Shown here piece after piece: positions 11,096 through 22,279 of a stretch of 64,000 nucleotides of DNA. Positions within the stretch are counted from its first letter, which is position 1; each line of letters starts with the position of its first letter. Made by a program: the position numbers and the translations under genes. Source of the DNA: Protopterus annectens (taxonomy: Eukaryota; Chordata; Ceratodontiformes; Protopteridae); assembly GCF_019279795.1 (NCBI RefSeq), contig NC_056743.1:925994016-926058015 (forward strand), given 5' to 3'. The notes beneath the pieces were generated by a model, which did no database searches, was not told the origin of the DNA, and saw nothing but the letters and a program-made list of their open reading frames with translations.

Positions 11096-13052
11096 GTGGT
11101 TCCGCAAACAATCTCAAGGGACTTAGCCTGGCGACAGAGTCAGTTCCCGCCAGAGGCAGAGGGGGAAACAACAATGGTAGTCGCCGCCCTAGAGGCAGGG
11201 GGGGTCCGCAGAACCAGGGCAATCGAGAAGCCTTCTCTGATAAGCCCTTTCAGCATCCCTGAGGTGTTGCCCGACTGCCCACCTTCGGAGGCAGTCGGGG
11301 GAAGATTGTCACTGTACCCAGAAGCCTGGCTATCCCTGACTCAAGACAAATGGGTACAGTCCATCATTTCCGAAGGCTATTCCATTCCCTTCGTTCGCAT
11401 TCCAAACCAATCAAAAAAATCCCTTCCAGATGTTCCACCCGCTCAAAGGGATCTTGCAGCTTTGGAAATTTCAAAGCTGCTTGCAAAAAGAGCAATTCAG
11501 CCAGTTCCAGCAGACCAGCAAGGATCCGGAATCTACTCCAGGTTCTTTTTAGTTCCAAAGAAAACAGGGGACTGGAGACCAATTTTGGATCTCAGTATCT
11601 TGAACAAGTCAGTCAAGAAAACAAGATTTCGGATGGTCACGCTGCAGTCCATCCTTCCCTTATTGGGAAAGGGAAACTGGATGTGCTCCATAGACCTTCA
11701 GGATGCATACTATCACATAAAAATGAACAGACGCTCCAGAAGATTTCTCCGCTTCAGGCTGGGAACCAGTCATTTTCAATTCAGGGCCCTGCCCTTTGGT
11801 CTCACCACTGCCCCGGTGTTTACCAAATGCATGGCAGTGGTAGCTTCTCACCTGAGACGTCAAGGATTCCAGGTGTTTCCATATTTGGACGACTGGCTCC
11901 TCACAGCTCCCACCAAGCATCTTCTTCTAATGGCCAGGGACTACACCTTTCGCATTTGTCAAAATTTAGGCATTTCAATAAATTGCGAAAAGTCTGTTTT
12001 GTCGCCTTGTCGTACTATTACCTTCATAGGCGCAAATCTAGACACAGTCAACATGTCTCATGGAGACTAACAGATCAGAGAATAACAGACATACACAAAC
12101 TGGTCTCGCTCCTCTTCAGCAGCAACAGAATCAAAGCCAGGTTAGTTCTGAAAGTGTTGGGGATTATGGTGGCTGCCATACCTCTGCTTCCATTAGCCAG
12201 ATTCCACATGAGAATCCTTCAATGGATGCTCTTCACGCAATGGTCATACCAGCAACTTCCGATGTCCCACACCATTATGATTACGCAGACATGCAGGAAT
12301 CATCTTCTGTGGTGGATGTCTTCCCATCAGCTCTTATTGGGAAGACCCTTTGTCCCTTCCCCTCCGGTTGCTACTCTGACAACGGACGCCTCCCTGATCG
12401 GGTGGGGGCATTATCAGGGCAGAACTGTCCAGGGCACATGGCAACCAGACGAATGCCACTTGCACATAAATGTTCTAGAGATGAGAGCAGTGCTTTTAGC
12501 GTTGCAAGCCCTTCAAGACTCTCTTCCCTTGGGAACGATAGCAATCCAGACGGACAATATGTCTGTAGTGTGGTATATCAACAAACAAGGCGGAACCAGG
12601 TCCTACCCCTGTGTCGAGAAGCACTCAGACTGTGGCAATGGGCGATTTCTTCTCAGCGGTTTCTGATAGCAACGCACATCCCCGGGAAGTCCAATCAAAT
12701 CGCGGACAAGTTGAGCAGAGCTATCCTCATGCCTCACGAGTGGTCTCTGAAAGACTCTGTTGTGAGAGAAATTTTTCTCAAGTGGGGTCAGCCTTGCTGC
12801 GACCTTTTTGCTACTCCCCAAAACAGCAAGTGCAGAGATTATTTCACCCTATTCCCTTTACCAGGCCAGCCCAGCAGAGATGCTCTAGTCCACGTTTGGC
12901 CCCGGGGACTTCTGTATGCATTTCCTCCCTTCCCACTAATCTCTCAAGTGATACAGAAAGCTATCGCTCAGAAGGTCTCGTTGATCCTCATTGCTCCTTA
13001 CTGGCCTCGACAGGTTTGGTTCCCCTTTCTACATCATTTTCTGTTGGAGTGA
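11096..13052 (+). pseudogene. pol of inner DIRS: RT, RNase H and a post-RNase H domain
   Basis: RT lies in the 11096-12070 frame: GIYSRFFLVPKKTGDWRPIL, a catalytic LQDAYYHI block, FRALPFGLTTAP and YLDDWLL as the catalytic box. RNase H follows in another frame (about 12370-12590) with TTDASLIGWGHYQG, INVLEMRAV and IQTDNMSVVWYINKQGG, then returns to the 12060-13052 frame for HIPGKSNQIADKLSR. A further domain reads DLFATPQNSKC, then YAFPPFPL and LIAPYWPRQVW. DIRS elements carry a Dam-like methyltransferase at this position, and FPPF may correspond to its catalytic motif. Frame changes near 12070 and 12595 inactivate the ORF. Confidence 0.85.
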
Positions 13053-13189
13053 CCTTGGCATCTGGACCTAGTTCCAGATCTTTTGATCCATCAGTCGGGT
13101 CAGTTTCATCGCTCCCTTCCCTCTCTGAACCTCACTGCTTGGTTCCTCCAATTCCAACCTTAGCCAGGCTTCCTCAAATATCTCACTCT

Positions 13190-14186
13190 GTCCGAGATAT
13201 TTTGATAGCTTCCATAAATCTTCCACTCGAAGATTTATTTGAGTAAGTGGAAACGTTTCGCCTATTGGGCTCAAGGAAGGGACATAGATCCTTTCACTGC
13301 TTCCATCCAAATGGTCCTTGATTTTCTAGCTGAACTCTTCCATGCAGGTTCATCTCCTTCTACTCTTAAAGTTCAATTGGCAGCTATTTCTAACTTTCAT
13401 GTGGGCATTTCAGAGTCGGCCATCATGTCCCACAAGCTTTGCAAAGCCTTTTTGAAGGGAGTTTTTCTACTCAGACCTCCTATAAGAAATCCTCCTCCTC
13501 CTTGGGACCTAAATTTAGTTCTTAGTTCTTTGATTCTTTCCCCTTTCGAACCTGCAGCCTCCTGTTCTTTAAAATTGCTATCATGGAAGACACTCTTTCT
13601 GGTAGCTATTACTTCAGCTAGAAGAGTTTCAGAACTTCATGCACTCAGCTGTCGACCTCCTTATCTGTTGTTCCATAAGGACAGGGTATCTTCTGAACCA
13701 ACCCGTCTTTTTTACCTAAGATAGCCTCGGCGTCTAACCTAAATCAAAGCATTGACCTCCTGTGTTTTTCCAGAATATTCTAACAGGTCTGAACAAAAAT
13801 TGCATTGGCTAGATGTTCATCGTCAGTTAAGGTACTATTTGGATAGAACCAAACAATTCAGAAAATCTGACCAGCTGTTTGTCTCTTATGCAGAAGGCAG
13901 AAAGGGACTTTCAGTTTCAAAGGTATCATTATCTAGATGGCTAACATCTCTGATTTCCCTTGTTTATGAAATTAGACACCAAAAGCTGCCTAACAAACCT
14001 AAAGCCCATTCTATCAGAGCTTTGGCTACTTCTATAGCCTTCCAAGACAGACTGCCTATTGACACCATTTGTGCAGCGGCTACTTGGGCTACTCCTCACA
14101 CTTTCATTTCTCATTATAAGTTGGATTTAGCTTCTAGGCATAGAGCTAACTTTGGTTCCACTGTTCACAAGAGTCTGTTCCGTTAG
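13190..14186 (+). pseudogene. tyrosine recombinase of inner DIRS
   Basis: Positions 13239-14186 stay in one frame apart from a stop at about 13722. Visible boxes are PPPWDLNLVL, the first-arginine box ITSARRVSELHAL, HWLDVHRQLRYYLDRTK, HSIRALATS (the H-x-x-R box) and FISHYKLD (the probable nucleophilic tyrosine). DIRS elements use this enzyme instead of an integrase to insert a circular double-stranded intermediate. All catalytic boxes are present, so the stop appears to be the main defect in this domain. Confidence 0.88.
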
Positions 14187-14216
14187 GCCACCCGGGACAA
14201 GGTGCTAGGGACGCGG

Positions 14217-14335
14217 TCCCATCCAGCAAGAATGAAGGCGAGATAGACAACTTAACATATAGAAGTTATGTTCTTACCATAACGTTCCATGTTAGTTGTC
14301 TTCTTCTCACCTTCTTCTTGCGTCCCACCCTCCTT
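14217..14335 (+). repeat. internal complementary region of inner DIRS
   Basis: Positions 14218-14256 are the exact reverse complement of the left end (8520-8558), and about 14258-14325 complement the right end (14647-14717) with few mismatches. The point where the halves meet gives the expected circle junction, CTATATGTT when read as complement. Confidence 0.92.
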
Positions 14336-14527
14336 CCCCCTGGCCTGGACAGACCTAGAGGAGTTTTGATTGTGACCTCCCTTTCTACCACCTCTTTACT
14401 TTAGGTATATGTTGCTGTGCATATTTTCCTGGATCAGGATGTAGGTCACCCTTCTCTTCTCCCTGGTTTATAGAGGTGGACTTTGTTTATAGTTATTCTG
14501 TTACTATTATAAGCTGGGCCTAGCTTA

Positions 14528-14717
14528 CAAACGAGATCTGAGGTAACTCACGCCTAGCATTGTGGGATATAAGGGGAGCCTCGAGCCGGTGGAACCAACT
14601 CTCGAGCTTTTAGAGTGGCCGAGTCGGAGCCGAGGTCGGCTCCGAACCCATCCAGCAAGAAGAAGGCGAGAAGAAGACAACTAACATGGAACGTTATGGT
14701 AAAAACATAACTTCTAT
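14528..14717 (+). repeat. right inverted terminal repeat of inner DIRS
   Basis: Reverse complement of 8518-8677, with a longer outer segment (14647-14717) that differs from the left end and is copied in the internal complementary region. Confidence 0.9.
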
Positions 14718-15857
14718 TTTCTTGGGTTCTTTCTATTATCCAACAAGGATACTTGATGACTTGGAAACATCCTCCTCCTTTCATTGGTGTTCCACAGCCC
14801 CCTACAAGCCAGTAGATTTTACTTCCTCAGGTCCTAAGGGAATTACTTTCTCAATGCACAATTCAATATGTGTCAATGGACCAGAAAGACAGGGGTGTTT
14901 ACTCAAGAATGTTTCTTGTCTCCAGAAAGGAAGGTCCTTGGAGACTAATTCTGAACCTATCCCACTTAAACACTTTCCTAAAAGTACCAACTTTCCGCAT
15001 GATGTCTTTACCGACTTTGTTTCCTTTGATTCCTCCTCAGTCTTACATGGCTTCTCTAGACATCAAGGATGCCTACCTTCACATACCTATCCATCCTCTT
15101 TACAGAAAATGTTTACATTTCTCTGTGGCTTCTTTGCACTTTCAGTTTTCTGCCTTGCCTTTTGGACTTTCAACTGCCTCAAGGGTATTTACAAAGGGCT
15201 TGCCCCCTGTGATTGCTTTCATCAAGGTCAAGGAAGTTCAGGTATACCCATACCTGGACAATCTTTTTCTGGCACCTCAATCAGAACAGTTGATTCAAAA
15301 TCTCCAGTTTGTCATTTCTCTCCTGCAAACTGTGGAGTTCACCATAAATTTCAAAAAATCTTCTTTCCCAGTCACAAGATCACATCTTTCTAGAATGCAG
15401 GTTCAGAACAGACCTCATGATGGCTTTTCTTCCACCAGAAAAAATATGTCCTTCACTTCCTTCTTTGAAAGTCTTCTGCCTCTTCCCTCCATTACAGCCA
15501 GGCAGTTTCTGAGACTTCTAGTGTTTATGGCATCCAGAATACCTATGCTGCCCCTTGCCAAACTCCACACGAGGAAATTTTGGTGGTACCTAAAATCAGT
15601 TTGGATGCAGCATGCTCACCCTCTGGAGTTTGTGATCCCTCTTCTCCCATGCCTAAAATCCTAGCTCCTTTGGTGGATTCAACAGTTTTCTTTGAATGCA
15701 GGACTTCCTCTTCATCTGCCCCAGCCAACTCAAGAGTTGTTCACAGATGCCTCAGACACAGGCTGGGGGGGGGGGGGGGGCAATTTTGCATCAAACAAGG
15801 TGCAGGGCCTTTGGTCTCTTTCACAAAGAAACGAGAATATCAGCATCAAGGAAATGA

Positions 15858-16816
15858 GGGTTCTTATAGGTTCATAGGTTTGTAGGACAAAACTAGGCTA
15901 TTGGCCTAGAAGCCCTTATAACCCTAGTCAAGAATTTCACCCATGCTCCCACAAAGTCAGCAAATGTTTTCCCTGTCCAGCAGGGGCACGGGTGGGATCC
16001 CAGGGGTATATTTTCTGTTTCCCATCCAGTCGTCCAGGTTCCTCTTAAACAGGACTACTGAGGTACTCTGTTTGACATGGGGAGGGAGTCTATTCCATAG
16101 CTGGGGGAGTCGGGACACAAATCTATCCTGCCAACAAATTCCATTAATGTCACAGACCAGGTTGAGGCCTTGCATGCGGGTTGTGCGAGTAGAGTTTTAC
16201 TTACAGATATGCAGCAACTCCATCAAGGCTAAGTCTAAGATGACCTTGTATGCCAGACACAGGTCACCTCTGAGCATTCTGCACGACACTGAATAGAGGG
16301 TCAGGGCTTTTATGTATAGGATAGTTGTTTGAGACCCTGGATTTTCCTGGTCAGGAACCTCTGTGGTCTCTCCAACTGCTGCATTTACTGACCACAGAGG
16401 TTCCTGGTCAGGAACCTCTATGGTCTCTCCAACTGCTGCATGTACTTGGCAAGGTACATGCCGAAGGGGGGACTGTACTCGATAATGGATCTGATAAGGG
16501 AGGAGTACAGGAATGTTATGACCTCCTTGTTCCTCGATGAAATACCCTTACTTATGAGGTGGGCCATGTAGAAAGCCTTCCATACAACAGAGTCAACGTG
16601 GTGGTCAAAAGTCAGGTTGCTATCAATCTGGGTGCCCAAGTCCCTCATGACTGATTGAGTGCTTAGTATGTTGTTATTAATGTGATAAGTAGTGGGGACT
16701 CCATTTTCCCCAAAGGGGATAATGATGCTTTTCTTGGCATTCAGTTTGAGGCCATCCTTCTGGCACCAGTCATTAGTGTGGGTAAGGCCCTCTTGAAGGA
16801 TGGTCACATCACTAGG
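15858..16816 (-). mobile_element. CR1-type LINE fragment, copy 1, in DIRS RNase H
   Basis: The minus-strand 3' end, with GGTTCATAGG-like repeats at 15860-15875, resembles that of the 27793 copy. The RNase H frame of the host continues on each side, with TTCT shared at the two junctions. The copy is truncated within the RT. Around 16343-16437 a roughly 45-bp segment is repeated next to an inverted copy of itself, a small local rearrangement. Confidence 0.85.
15957..16807 (-). pseudogene. RT thumb and C-terminal region of CR1 copy 1
   Basis: The frame 16807-16418 reads WCQKDGLKLNAKKS, LGTQIDSNLTFDHHVD, KAFYMAHLISKGI and SIIEYSPPFGMYLAKYMQQL, the region after the FADD box in CR1 polymerases. 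The frame 16175-15957 carries the final block, RLPQLWNRLPPHVKQS and LFKRNLDDWMG. The catalytic palm is missing through 5' truncation. Confidence 0.8.
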
Positions 16817-17479
16817 GGAATTTATTCTAGCTCTACAGGATTTTCATCTTCTGTTTCATCCAGGCCCTCTGAAAGTGTTTACAGACAACACCACACACCT
16901 TTGGTATGTTAACAAGTGGGGAGGGGGGCAAAGTCTTACCTTCTTTGCAGGTTAGCTCTAACGGCATGGGATTTGACAGATCAGTACAATGTAACTCTTC
17001 AAGTGGTTTACATTCCATCCATACAAAACATTGTGGCAGACACACTAAGCAGGTACATGACTCAATCCCATGAGTGGATACTTCACAGAGATGTGTTTCT
17101 GGACTTGGTCCATCAGTGGGGTACTCCTCTAATGGATCTTTTTGCCTCCCCTCTGAAAAGACAACTTCCTCTATTTTGTGCCAGAGTCCCACATTATCTG
17201 GCTTGGAAGGTGGATTCTCTGTTTCTAAATGCACCCCCCCCTTCTTCTCATTTTTGGTCAAGACAGCATTGGTTCCCTCCTCTTCTGCGTTTATCCAAGG
17301 GCAGTCATCACAAGTTACCTCACAGAGTGGACCTTCTCACACAGGACAAGGGATCTCTACTTCATCCACATCTGCAACCTTACAACTGACTTTGTGGGTG
17401 ATAAATTTATGATTCATTTCAGACACCTTTTTTCAGAGGACATGCTTAGGGTTCTGAAGCAGGCCCAGTACTAGGGAAT

Positions 17480-18404
17480 CTTACTTATCCAAATGGAAGA
17501 GATTTTCAATTTGGCGTCTTTCTCGAAATCTGGATCCATTTTCAGTAGATGTTCCAGTTGTTCTTTCTTACTGGGTGAGTTACTTGAGTGGTTTGGCTTA
17601 TTCTTCAGAGAAAGTTTACTTGTCAGCCATTTCTGCCTGTCTGCCATTATCTCCACCTTTGGCTTCCAGATTGGAAGTAAAACTTTTCCTTAAAGGTGTC
17701 CATCATATTAAGCCTCCCAGGAAAACAGTTCCACTTCCTTGGGATTTGAATTATGTCTTATTCGAGAAGCTTACTGTAGCCCCTTTTGAACCAGCAATCA
17801 CAACTTCTTTAAAGTTCTGTAAACCGTTCTTTTGCTAGCTTTAACCTCTGCTAGGAAGGTTTTCTGAGATTCAAGCTTTGATGGCTTCTCCACCTTTTCT
17901 TGTTTTTCACAAGGATAGGGTATCTCTGTGTATTAATCCCACATTTATGCCCAAGCTGATAAATCAGTTGTCTCTTTATTCAATTGCCACTTTCTTCCAT
18001 TCTCCTCAATCCTCCAGTAAGAGGATTTTGCACACCTTGGATGGACATAGACAACTCAGATTTTATTTGGATAAGACTAAGGCTATCAGGAAGTCTGATT
18101 AGCTCTTTGTTTCTTTTCTTCCCAGGGCTCTGGGTTTGTCTCTAAACAGACAATTTATTCTTGGATTTCTAAATTAATTTTGTTTTGTTATGACTTTCAT
18201 TGTAAGACTCTTCCTTATCCTTTTAAGGCTCACTCCACTAGGTCTGTGGCTTCCTCAGGTGCATTCTTTAAAGTCTTGGATACTAACACCATTTTAGAGG
18301 CTGCTACTTGGTCTTCTGCGTATATGTTCACCAAACATTATAAGTTGGATAGCACTTCTAGATGTAGGCTAGGTTTGCTAGAGCCATTCTTCATGGCTTT
18401 GTAG
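17480..18404 (+). pseudogene. tyrosine recombinase of outer DIRS
   Basis: The 17575-17838 frame gives IKPPRKTVPLPWDLNYVL and KLTVAPFEPA. The first-arginine box is degraded near 17850 (LLGRFSEIQAL). The 17878-18102 frame gives HKDRVSLCINPTFMPKL and HTLDGHRQLRFYLDKTK. The 18180-18404 frame gives AHSTRSVASS (H-x-x-R) and FTKHYKLD (probable tyrosine). Stops at about 17837, 18100 and 18176 break it. Confidence 0.82.
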
Positions 18405-18449
18405 AAAGCTCCTCTGTGCCTTCCTCCTCCCAGGTTCTTACCAAACTTT

Positions 18450-18580
18450 GGTATTCTCCTGTATGTAAAGAATACTTCTACACTGAACAGAAGGACATAG
18501 AGTAGTTGTGCAAAATATTACAATAACCATAGATGTCCTTCTCTTCTATATTGCAGTATTCTGTGTGTGTGTGTGTCTCT
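18450..18580 (+). repeat. internal complementary region of outer DIRS
   Basis: The first half (about 18455-18500) complements the left terminus near 6390-6440. The second half (about 18505-18575, with ATAGATGTCCTTCTCTTCTA) complements the right terminus near 18810-18876. A short GT/CT tract follows. Confidence 0.75.
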
Positions 18581-18664
18581 CTCTCTCTCCTTCCACTGAT
18601 AGCTTGCTTTTTTCTTGGATGGCAGATTATTTGTCCTTTGCTCTGGCGTTTCTACTGGGGCATT

Positions 18665-18880
18665 TCAGTTATGAGGACTGCACGTGCTGAGGTCCTTTTT
18701 ATGACTGACATTGCCAGGGCATACGTGCAACATCCCACGTACCTGCAGTAGCTAAATGCTGGTGTATGCTGGCCAGACGTTGGGGCGACTGGGCGAAGGA
18801 CTTCCCATATGTAAAGAATACTTCAGCATAGAAGAGAAGGACATCTATGGTTATGGTACGATTTTACACAACTATTATTT
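18665..18880 (+). repeat. right inverted terminal repeat of outer DIRS
   Basis: Reverse complement of 6375-6590. It shares the ends and the CTGCAGTAGCT core. Confidence 0.75.
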
Positions 18881-19601
18881 TTCTGTCAAAAAGTCTCATT
18901 ATCAACGTTATGTCTTCTCTTTTACATAAGAAGTAGCCATAAGTAGTATTATTCAAACTGGGGCCATTTATGTTTATCATCCTTCAATGTCTGCTTCACA
19001 AAGTATAAACATTAAAAGGCACAACTTCTGCTTTGGTTATTTTTTAGGTAGCCTACTACTCATCTAAGATGACAGGGTAGATTTGCATAAAATACACTAA
19101 TTCACAAAAGGCAATTCTATTTTAACTGAGTGCTGTGCTTCAATACCCTTGTACGTAGTATTAAAAGTATAAAAGTGTATTAAAAGTATAGGAACACAGT
19201 GTGTGTGTGTGTGTGTGTTTATGGAGTCGCACATGAAGAAACACAACTTATATGCCCTGTAACTTACAATCAGATACTATTTCATAACAGATGTAGTATA
19301 CCTTATACATTTCATTGCAGTGAATAGGAATATAGGAATATTAAACTACCACTTACTTAGTATCAAAAAAGAGTACTACAAAATGCATTTGATGACTGCA
19401 AGTAAGTCTGTAATACAAAATAAATAAAAGTTCACAACACACGAAGCACATACCACAAGGACCCTCTATTATTCTGAATGGGGCATATTTTTTTCGGAAA
19501 TGAAGGATAAAATGTTGGCAATAGCTGCATTTTAAATGTCATGAGGAGGGCGACAGTGGATAGAACCCCCCCTAGAAAGTCATTCCAAAATAAAATGTGT
19601 A

Positions 19602-19662
<61 letters not shown>

Positions 19663-21329
19663 CACCTGCACTATTACAAATGTTTATATTTAAAATGCCA
19701 AATGTTTACTGACATAACTGACATCACTAGATTTGGATTTTATCATTACACATCAGTAACCGTCTTTTTTCTGTTACTTAGTTTCTTAATCAGGAAGAAG
19801 ATCTGTGATAGCAGGATTAAGTAATCAGAATAACTAGAAAGGCACTTCTTCTTAACATGCATGTTATCAGCAATGAAGACAAAAATTACAAAAGATAATG
19901 AATATGCATGAAGTTGTATATAAACACAATTTTTAAAATATTATTGTGAACCAGGAGTGCTTATTAAATTCTCTTTGATTACTGACTGAACTAGAATGAT
20001 AAGCCATAAAAAGGGAGAGTTTCTGCAGACTGGTTGGAAATACAGTGCCTCCTCGGGTGGTTCTGTTTATTGATACGTTAAAACCACTTATAGTTAAATT
20101 AAAATCATTTATACAATGCAGTTTTTGGTGAGTCGGTAATTAAAGGTGTTTCACTGTTGAGCACTGATGAAGGAAATGGATTGCGTTGTGCTGTGGATTC
20201 TGACTACTATGAAAAAGTAGTCACAAGTCAGAATGGAGTCACCATGATGTTCATTATTCCACCAGGAAAGAACCTAAAAAGTCCATAGATTAAATGTTGT
20301 TGAGCTGACTGATAGTTTGAAATCCGTAGCGAGTTTTTGAAACTGGCAACTGTTTGATGTAGATGTAAAATTTTTAGAAGTGATCATGACTGATGAACTG
20401 CAGTATTTGCATGGCCAGTGAGAAGCCATAGTCACTGAATCAGCCAAACAGCAAATATGTATGGCTTGTGATAAAGCAACTGACAATAAAGCAGCTGAAC
20501 CACACAGGGCAGCCTTTAATTGGAATGAATGATAAGGTAAGAACATGGAATTTAACTCTGGACAGTGTTTTAGAAGGTAAGCAAAAGTTTTTTTTTTTAT
20601 AAAGTATATGAAAAGTAAGACAGCGAGCGCACAAGTAAAACATTTGCCACTACCAGATTCAGAAGTTAAAAGTGGGAGGTCAAGGTAACCTTTTTTATCT
20701 TTCATTTTTGCATCCTCTCAGTACTTTGTTCAGTGGCTGCAATCACTCACGTACTCTCTTTCAGGTTGTTTCCAGTGCCTAGACTGACCCCACAGCTGTA
20801 CTACCTAAGCCTAATAGACCTCTTCTTTCTGATTATATGGGGCCTATTTATTCCCAGGCTGGGTGAGGGCCCCATGACCCATTTATGCCCATCTGGGAAT
20901 CTTGATTAGCTCTTTTGTTCCTCAGTAAGAGTTAGGTGGTAGGAAGCAGGCCAGTTTGCTAGTCCTATGAGGCAGCCTACCCACATCTCTCTCCCCCTCA
21001 GTGACTCCTCTAAGCCCACTATTCCTGTCCCCAGAGTGAAGCATGCCTCCATTCAGTGGGTTTTTCAGCTTTACTAATGTTAAGAAGCAAAACAGTACAG
21101 GTTTGGCTGACTCAAACTCCACTATGTAACACCTAGTGCGCTATCTAGGTGCCACTATTGTGCTGCGCTAGAGCTGCCTCCATCAGCCTGGGATGGCCAT
21201 GCTGGCAATGGCCACTTACTCCCATCTTAAAATGGCCAACTCGTATATGCACCTGAACTGTTACATGAGTTTGGTTCCCCTGTAGTGTATTACGAGTTTT
21301 ATCCTTAAATGCCAAGGAATTGACCTATA
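18881..21329. other. non-coding spacer with microsatellites
   Basis: Mostly AT-rich with no supported gene. It holds GT tracts at 19199-19218 and 19597-19654. A 32-base imperfect hairpin lies near 20200-20231. A less AT-rich block at about 20740-21240 ends near a hairpin around 21130 (CACCTAG, then CTAGGTG) and could be part of an unrecognised LTR or other element, but no open frame supports that. Confidence 0.45.
19597..19654. repeat. GT microsatellite
   Basis: Nearly uninterrupted GT dinucleotides over 58 bp, with two ATGT or TAT interruptions at the left. Confidence 0.95.
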
Positions 21330-21610
21330 CAATTGGTATAATGGTTAACATCTTTGCCTCTCATGCACAAAGTGCAAGTTGAGCCTGACCTCCAGCCAAT
21401 GTCTGTGTGGAGTTTGTATGTTCTCTCTATGCCTATGTGGGGTTCCTTCCACCTCCCAAAAACAAGGTGGTTGTTTTCACCTCAAACTCACCCAATAATG
21501 GAGTTGTGTGTAGTACAGACTCTAGGTGCTGCCTCTCAGAGGAAGAGTTGTATGGACCAACTACTTTAGGTATCAACAATGGTGTGCAGTATCATTCCAG
21601 ATAGGTGAAC
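21330..21610 (+). mobile_element. possible tRNA-headed SINE of another type
   Basis: The head GGTATAATGGTTAACAT resembles the A-box region of the other SINEs here. It is followed by GTGTGGAGTTTGTATGTTCT, which resembles the body of SINEs widespread in lower vertebrates. The tail does not match the CR1-tailed SINE. The boundary and family are uncertain. Confidence 0.4.
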
Positions 21611-22279
21611 ACAGATCATAGACATTAGCCAATTGACTGTGTAAAAACTGGTTCCGGGTGATTTGGTCATGTTGACTAATGTCACCAAAATGGGCATAGG
21701 TACTAGCTGGTGAAAAGTGGGTTGAGAAGCTGGCCTACTCTAACCTATGCCAGGGATCCCTGCTAATGGTGGGAGGGGCATATGTGCCTCTCTTAGCAAG
21801 TGTGTGCTGGCCATAAAGGCCAACAGCCCTAGGGTCAATAAGCTATTGGGCAGTCAGTGTCCAGTTACTCATCCTGAGTTACCTGAGATCATACCTCTCA
21901 AGTGTACCTCATTATGAAGAACATTCCTCATTTGGGGTCTTAATAAGTTCATGTTCCTCAAAGTTCTGCATTGAAAGGGTCTGTCACACATTTAGTTCTA
22001 TTGATTTTTTTAACTGATACCCATGGCAAACGGAACTTAATCATATTAATTCATCAGCAGAAATTTATAAGCAAAAAATACCATATTTAACCATCCTATG
22101 TGCTTCCTAGCTGAAATTGTTAATAAGTGCTCCACATTTTGTCCATTTGTTCCACACTATGAGATTGAAAGATAGATGGAAAAACCAGTTAATCTGCCAA
22201 ACATGAATAAAGGGTTGCTTCACTCACTATAGGCTCACTAATAGGATGCAGCTTGGAAGGGTATGTCATGATGGTAAGT
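21611..22279. other. unassigned spacer
   Basis: No coding frame. Positions 21893-22170 contain paired CCTCATTTGGGG- and TGTTCCACACTATG-like blocks, loosely resembling the short element at 442-781. Confidence 0.35.

Larger units (their letters stand above)
8518..14717 (+). mobile_element. inner, structurally complete DIRS retrotransposon
   Basis: A 6.2-kb element inserted at the gag-pol boundary of the outer DIRS. It has a left inverted repeat (8518-8677), gag, RT, RNase H, a post-RNase H domain, tyrosine recombinase, an internal complementary region (14217-14335) and a right inverted repeat (14528-14717). The internal region matches both ends: its first half complements 8518-8558 and its second half complements 14647-14717. 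Outer-element sequence stops at ACTCAGG and resumes at TTTTCTTGGG. No clear target duplication is present, as expected for recombinase-mediated integration. A few frameshifts and one recombinase stop make it inactive, but it is younger than its host. Confidence 0.92.
14730..17400 (+). pseudogene. pol of outer DIRS: RT, RNase H, post-RNase H domain
   Basis: The 14870-15664 frame encodes RT with GVYSRMFLVSRKEGPWRLIL, ASLDIKDAYLHIPI, FSALPFGLSTA and YPYLDNLFL, so the usual YLDD is altered to YLDN. RNase H starts at 15692 with TDASDTGWGGG, beside a 17-base G run. It is cut by a CR1 fragment after EMRVL (about 15857) and resumes at 16817 with LQDFHLLF and VFTDNTTHLWYVNKWGG. The 16916-17389 frame then reads HEWILHRDVF and LMDLFASPLKRQ, the post-RNase H domain, where the proline motif has become NAPPPSS. 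It is inactive. Confidence 0.82.
6370..18880 (+). mobile_element. outer DIRS retrotransposon carrying three insertions
   Basis: The ends are inverted: 6375-6590 and the reverse complement of 18665-18880 share long runs, including AGTATTCTTTAC, GGGAAGTCC, GGCCAGCATACA and AGCTACTGCAGGTA. An internal complementary region lies at 18450-18580. Between them in order are gag (6698-8433), RT and RNase H (14730-17000), a post-RNase H domain and tyrosine recombinase (17480-18404). The frame is interrupted by a SINE (7210-7330), a whole DIRS element (8518-14717) and a CR1 fragment (15858-16816). Without them the element would be about 5 kb. Stops and frameshifts throughout show it is old. Confidence 0.85.

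Noticed and set aside
19432..19824. Small frames of repeated His-Thr or Cys-Val
   Set aside because: They are translations of the GT microsatellite.
20740..21240. Solo LTR or retroviral LTR
   Set aside because: No TG...CA boundary pair, target duplication or adjoining primer site could be identified.
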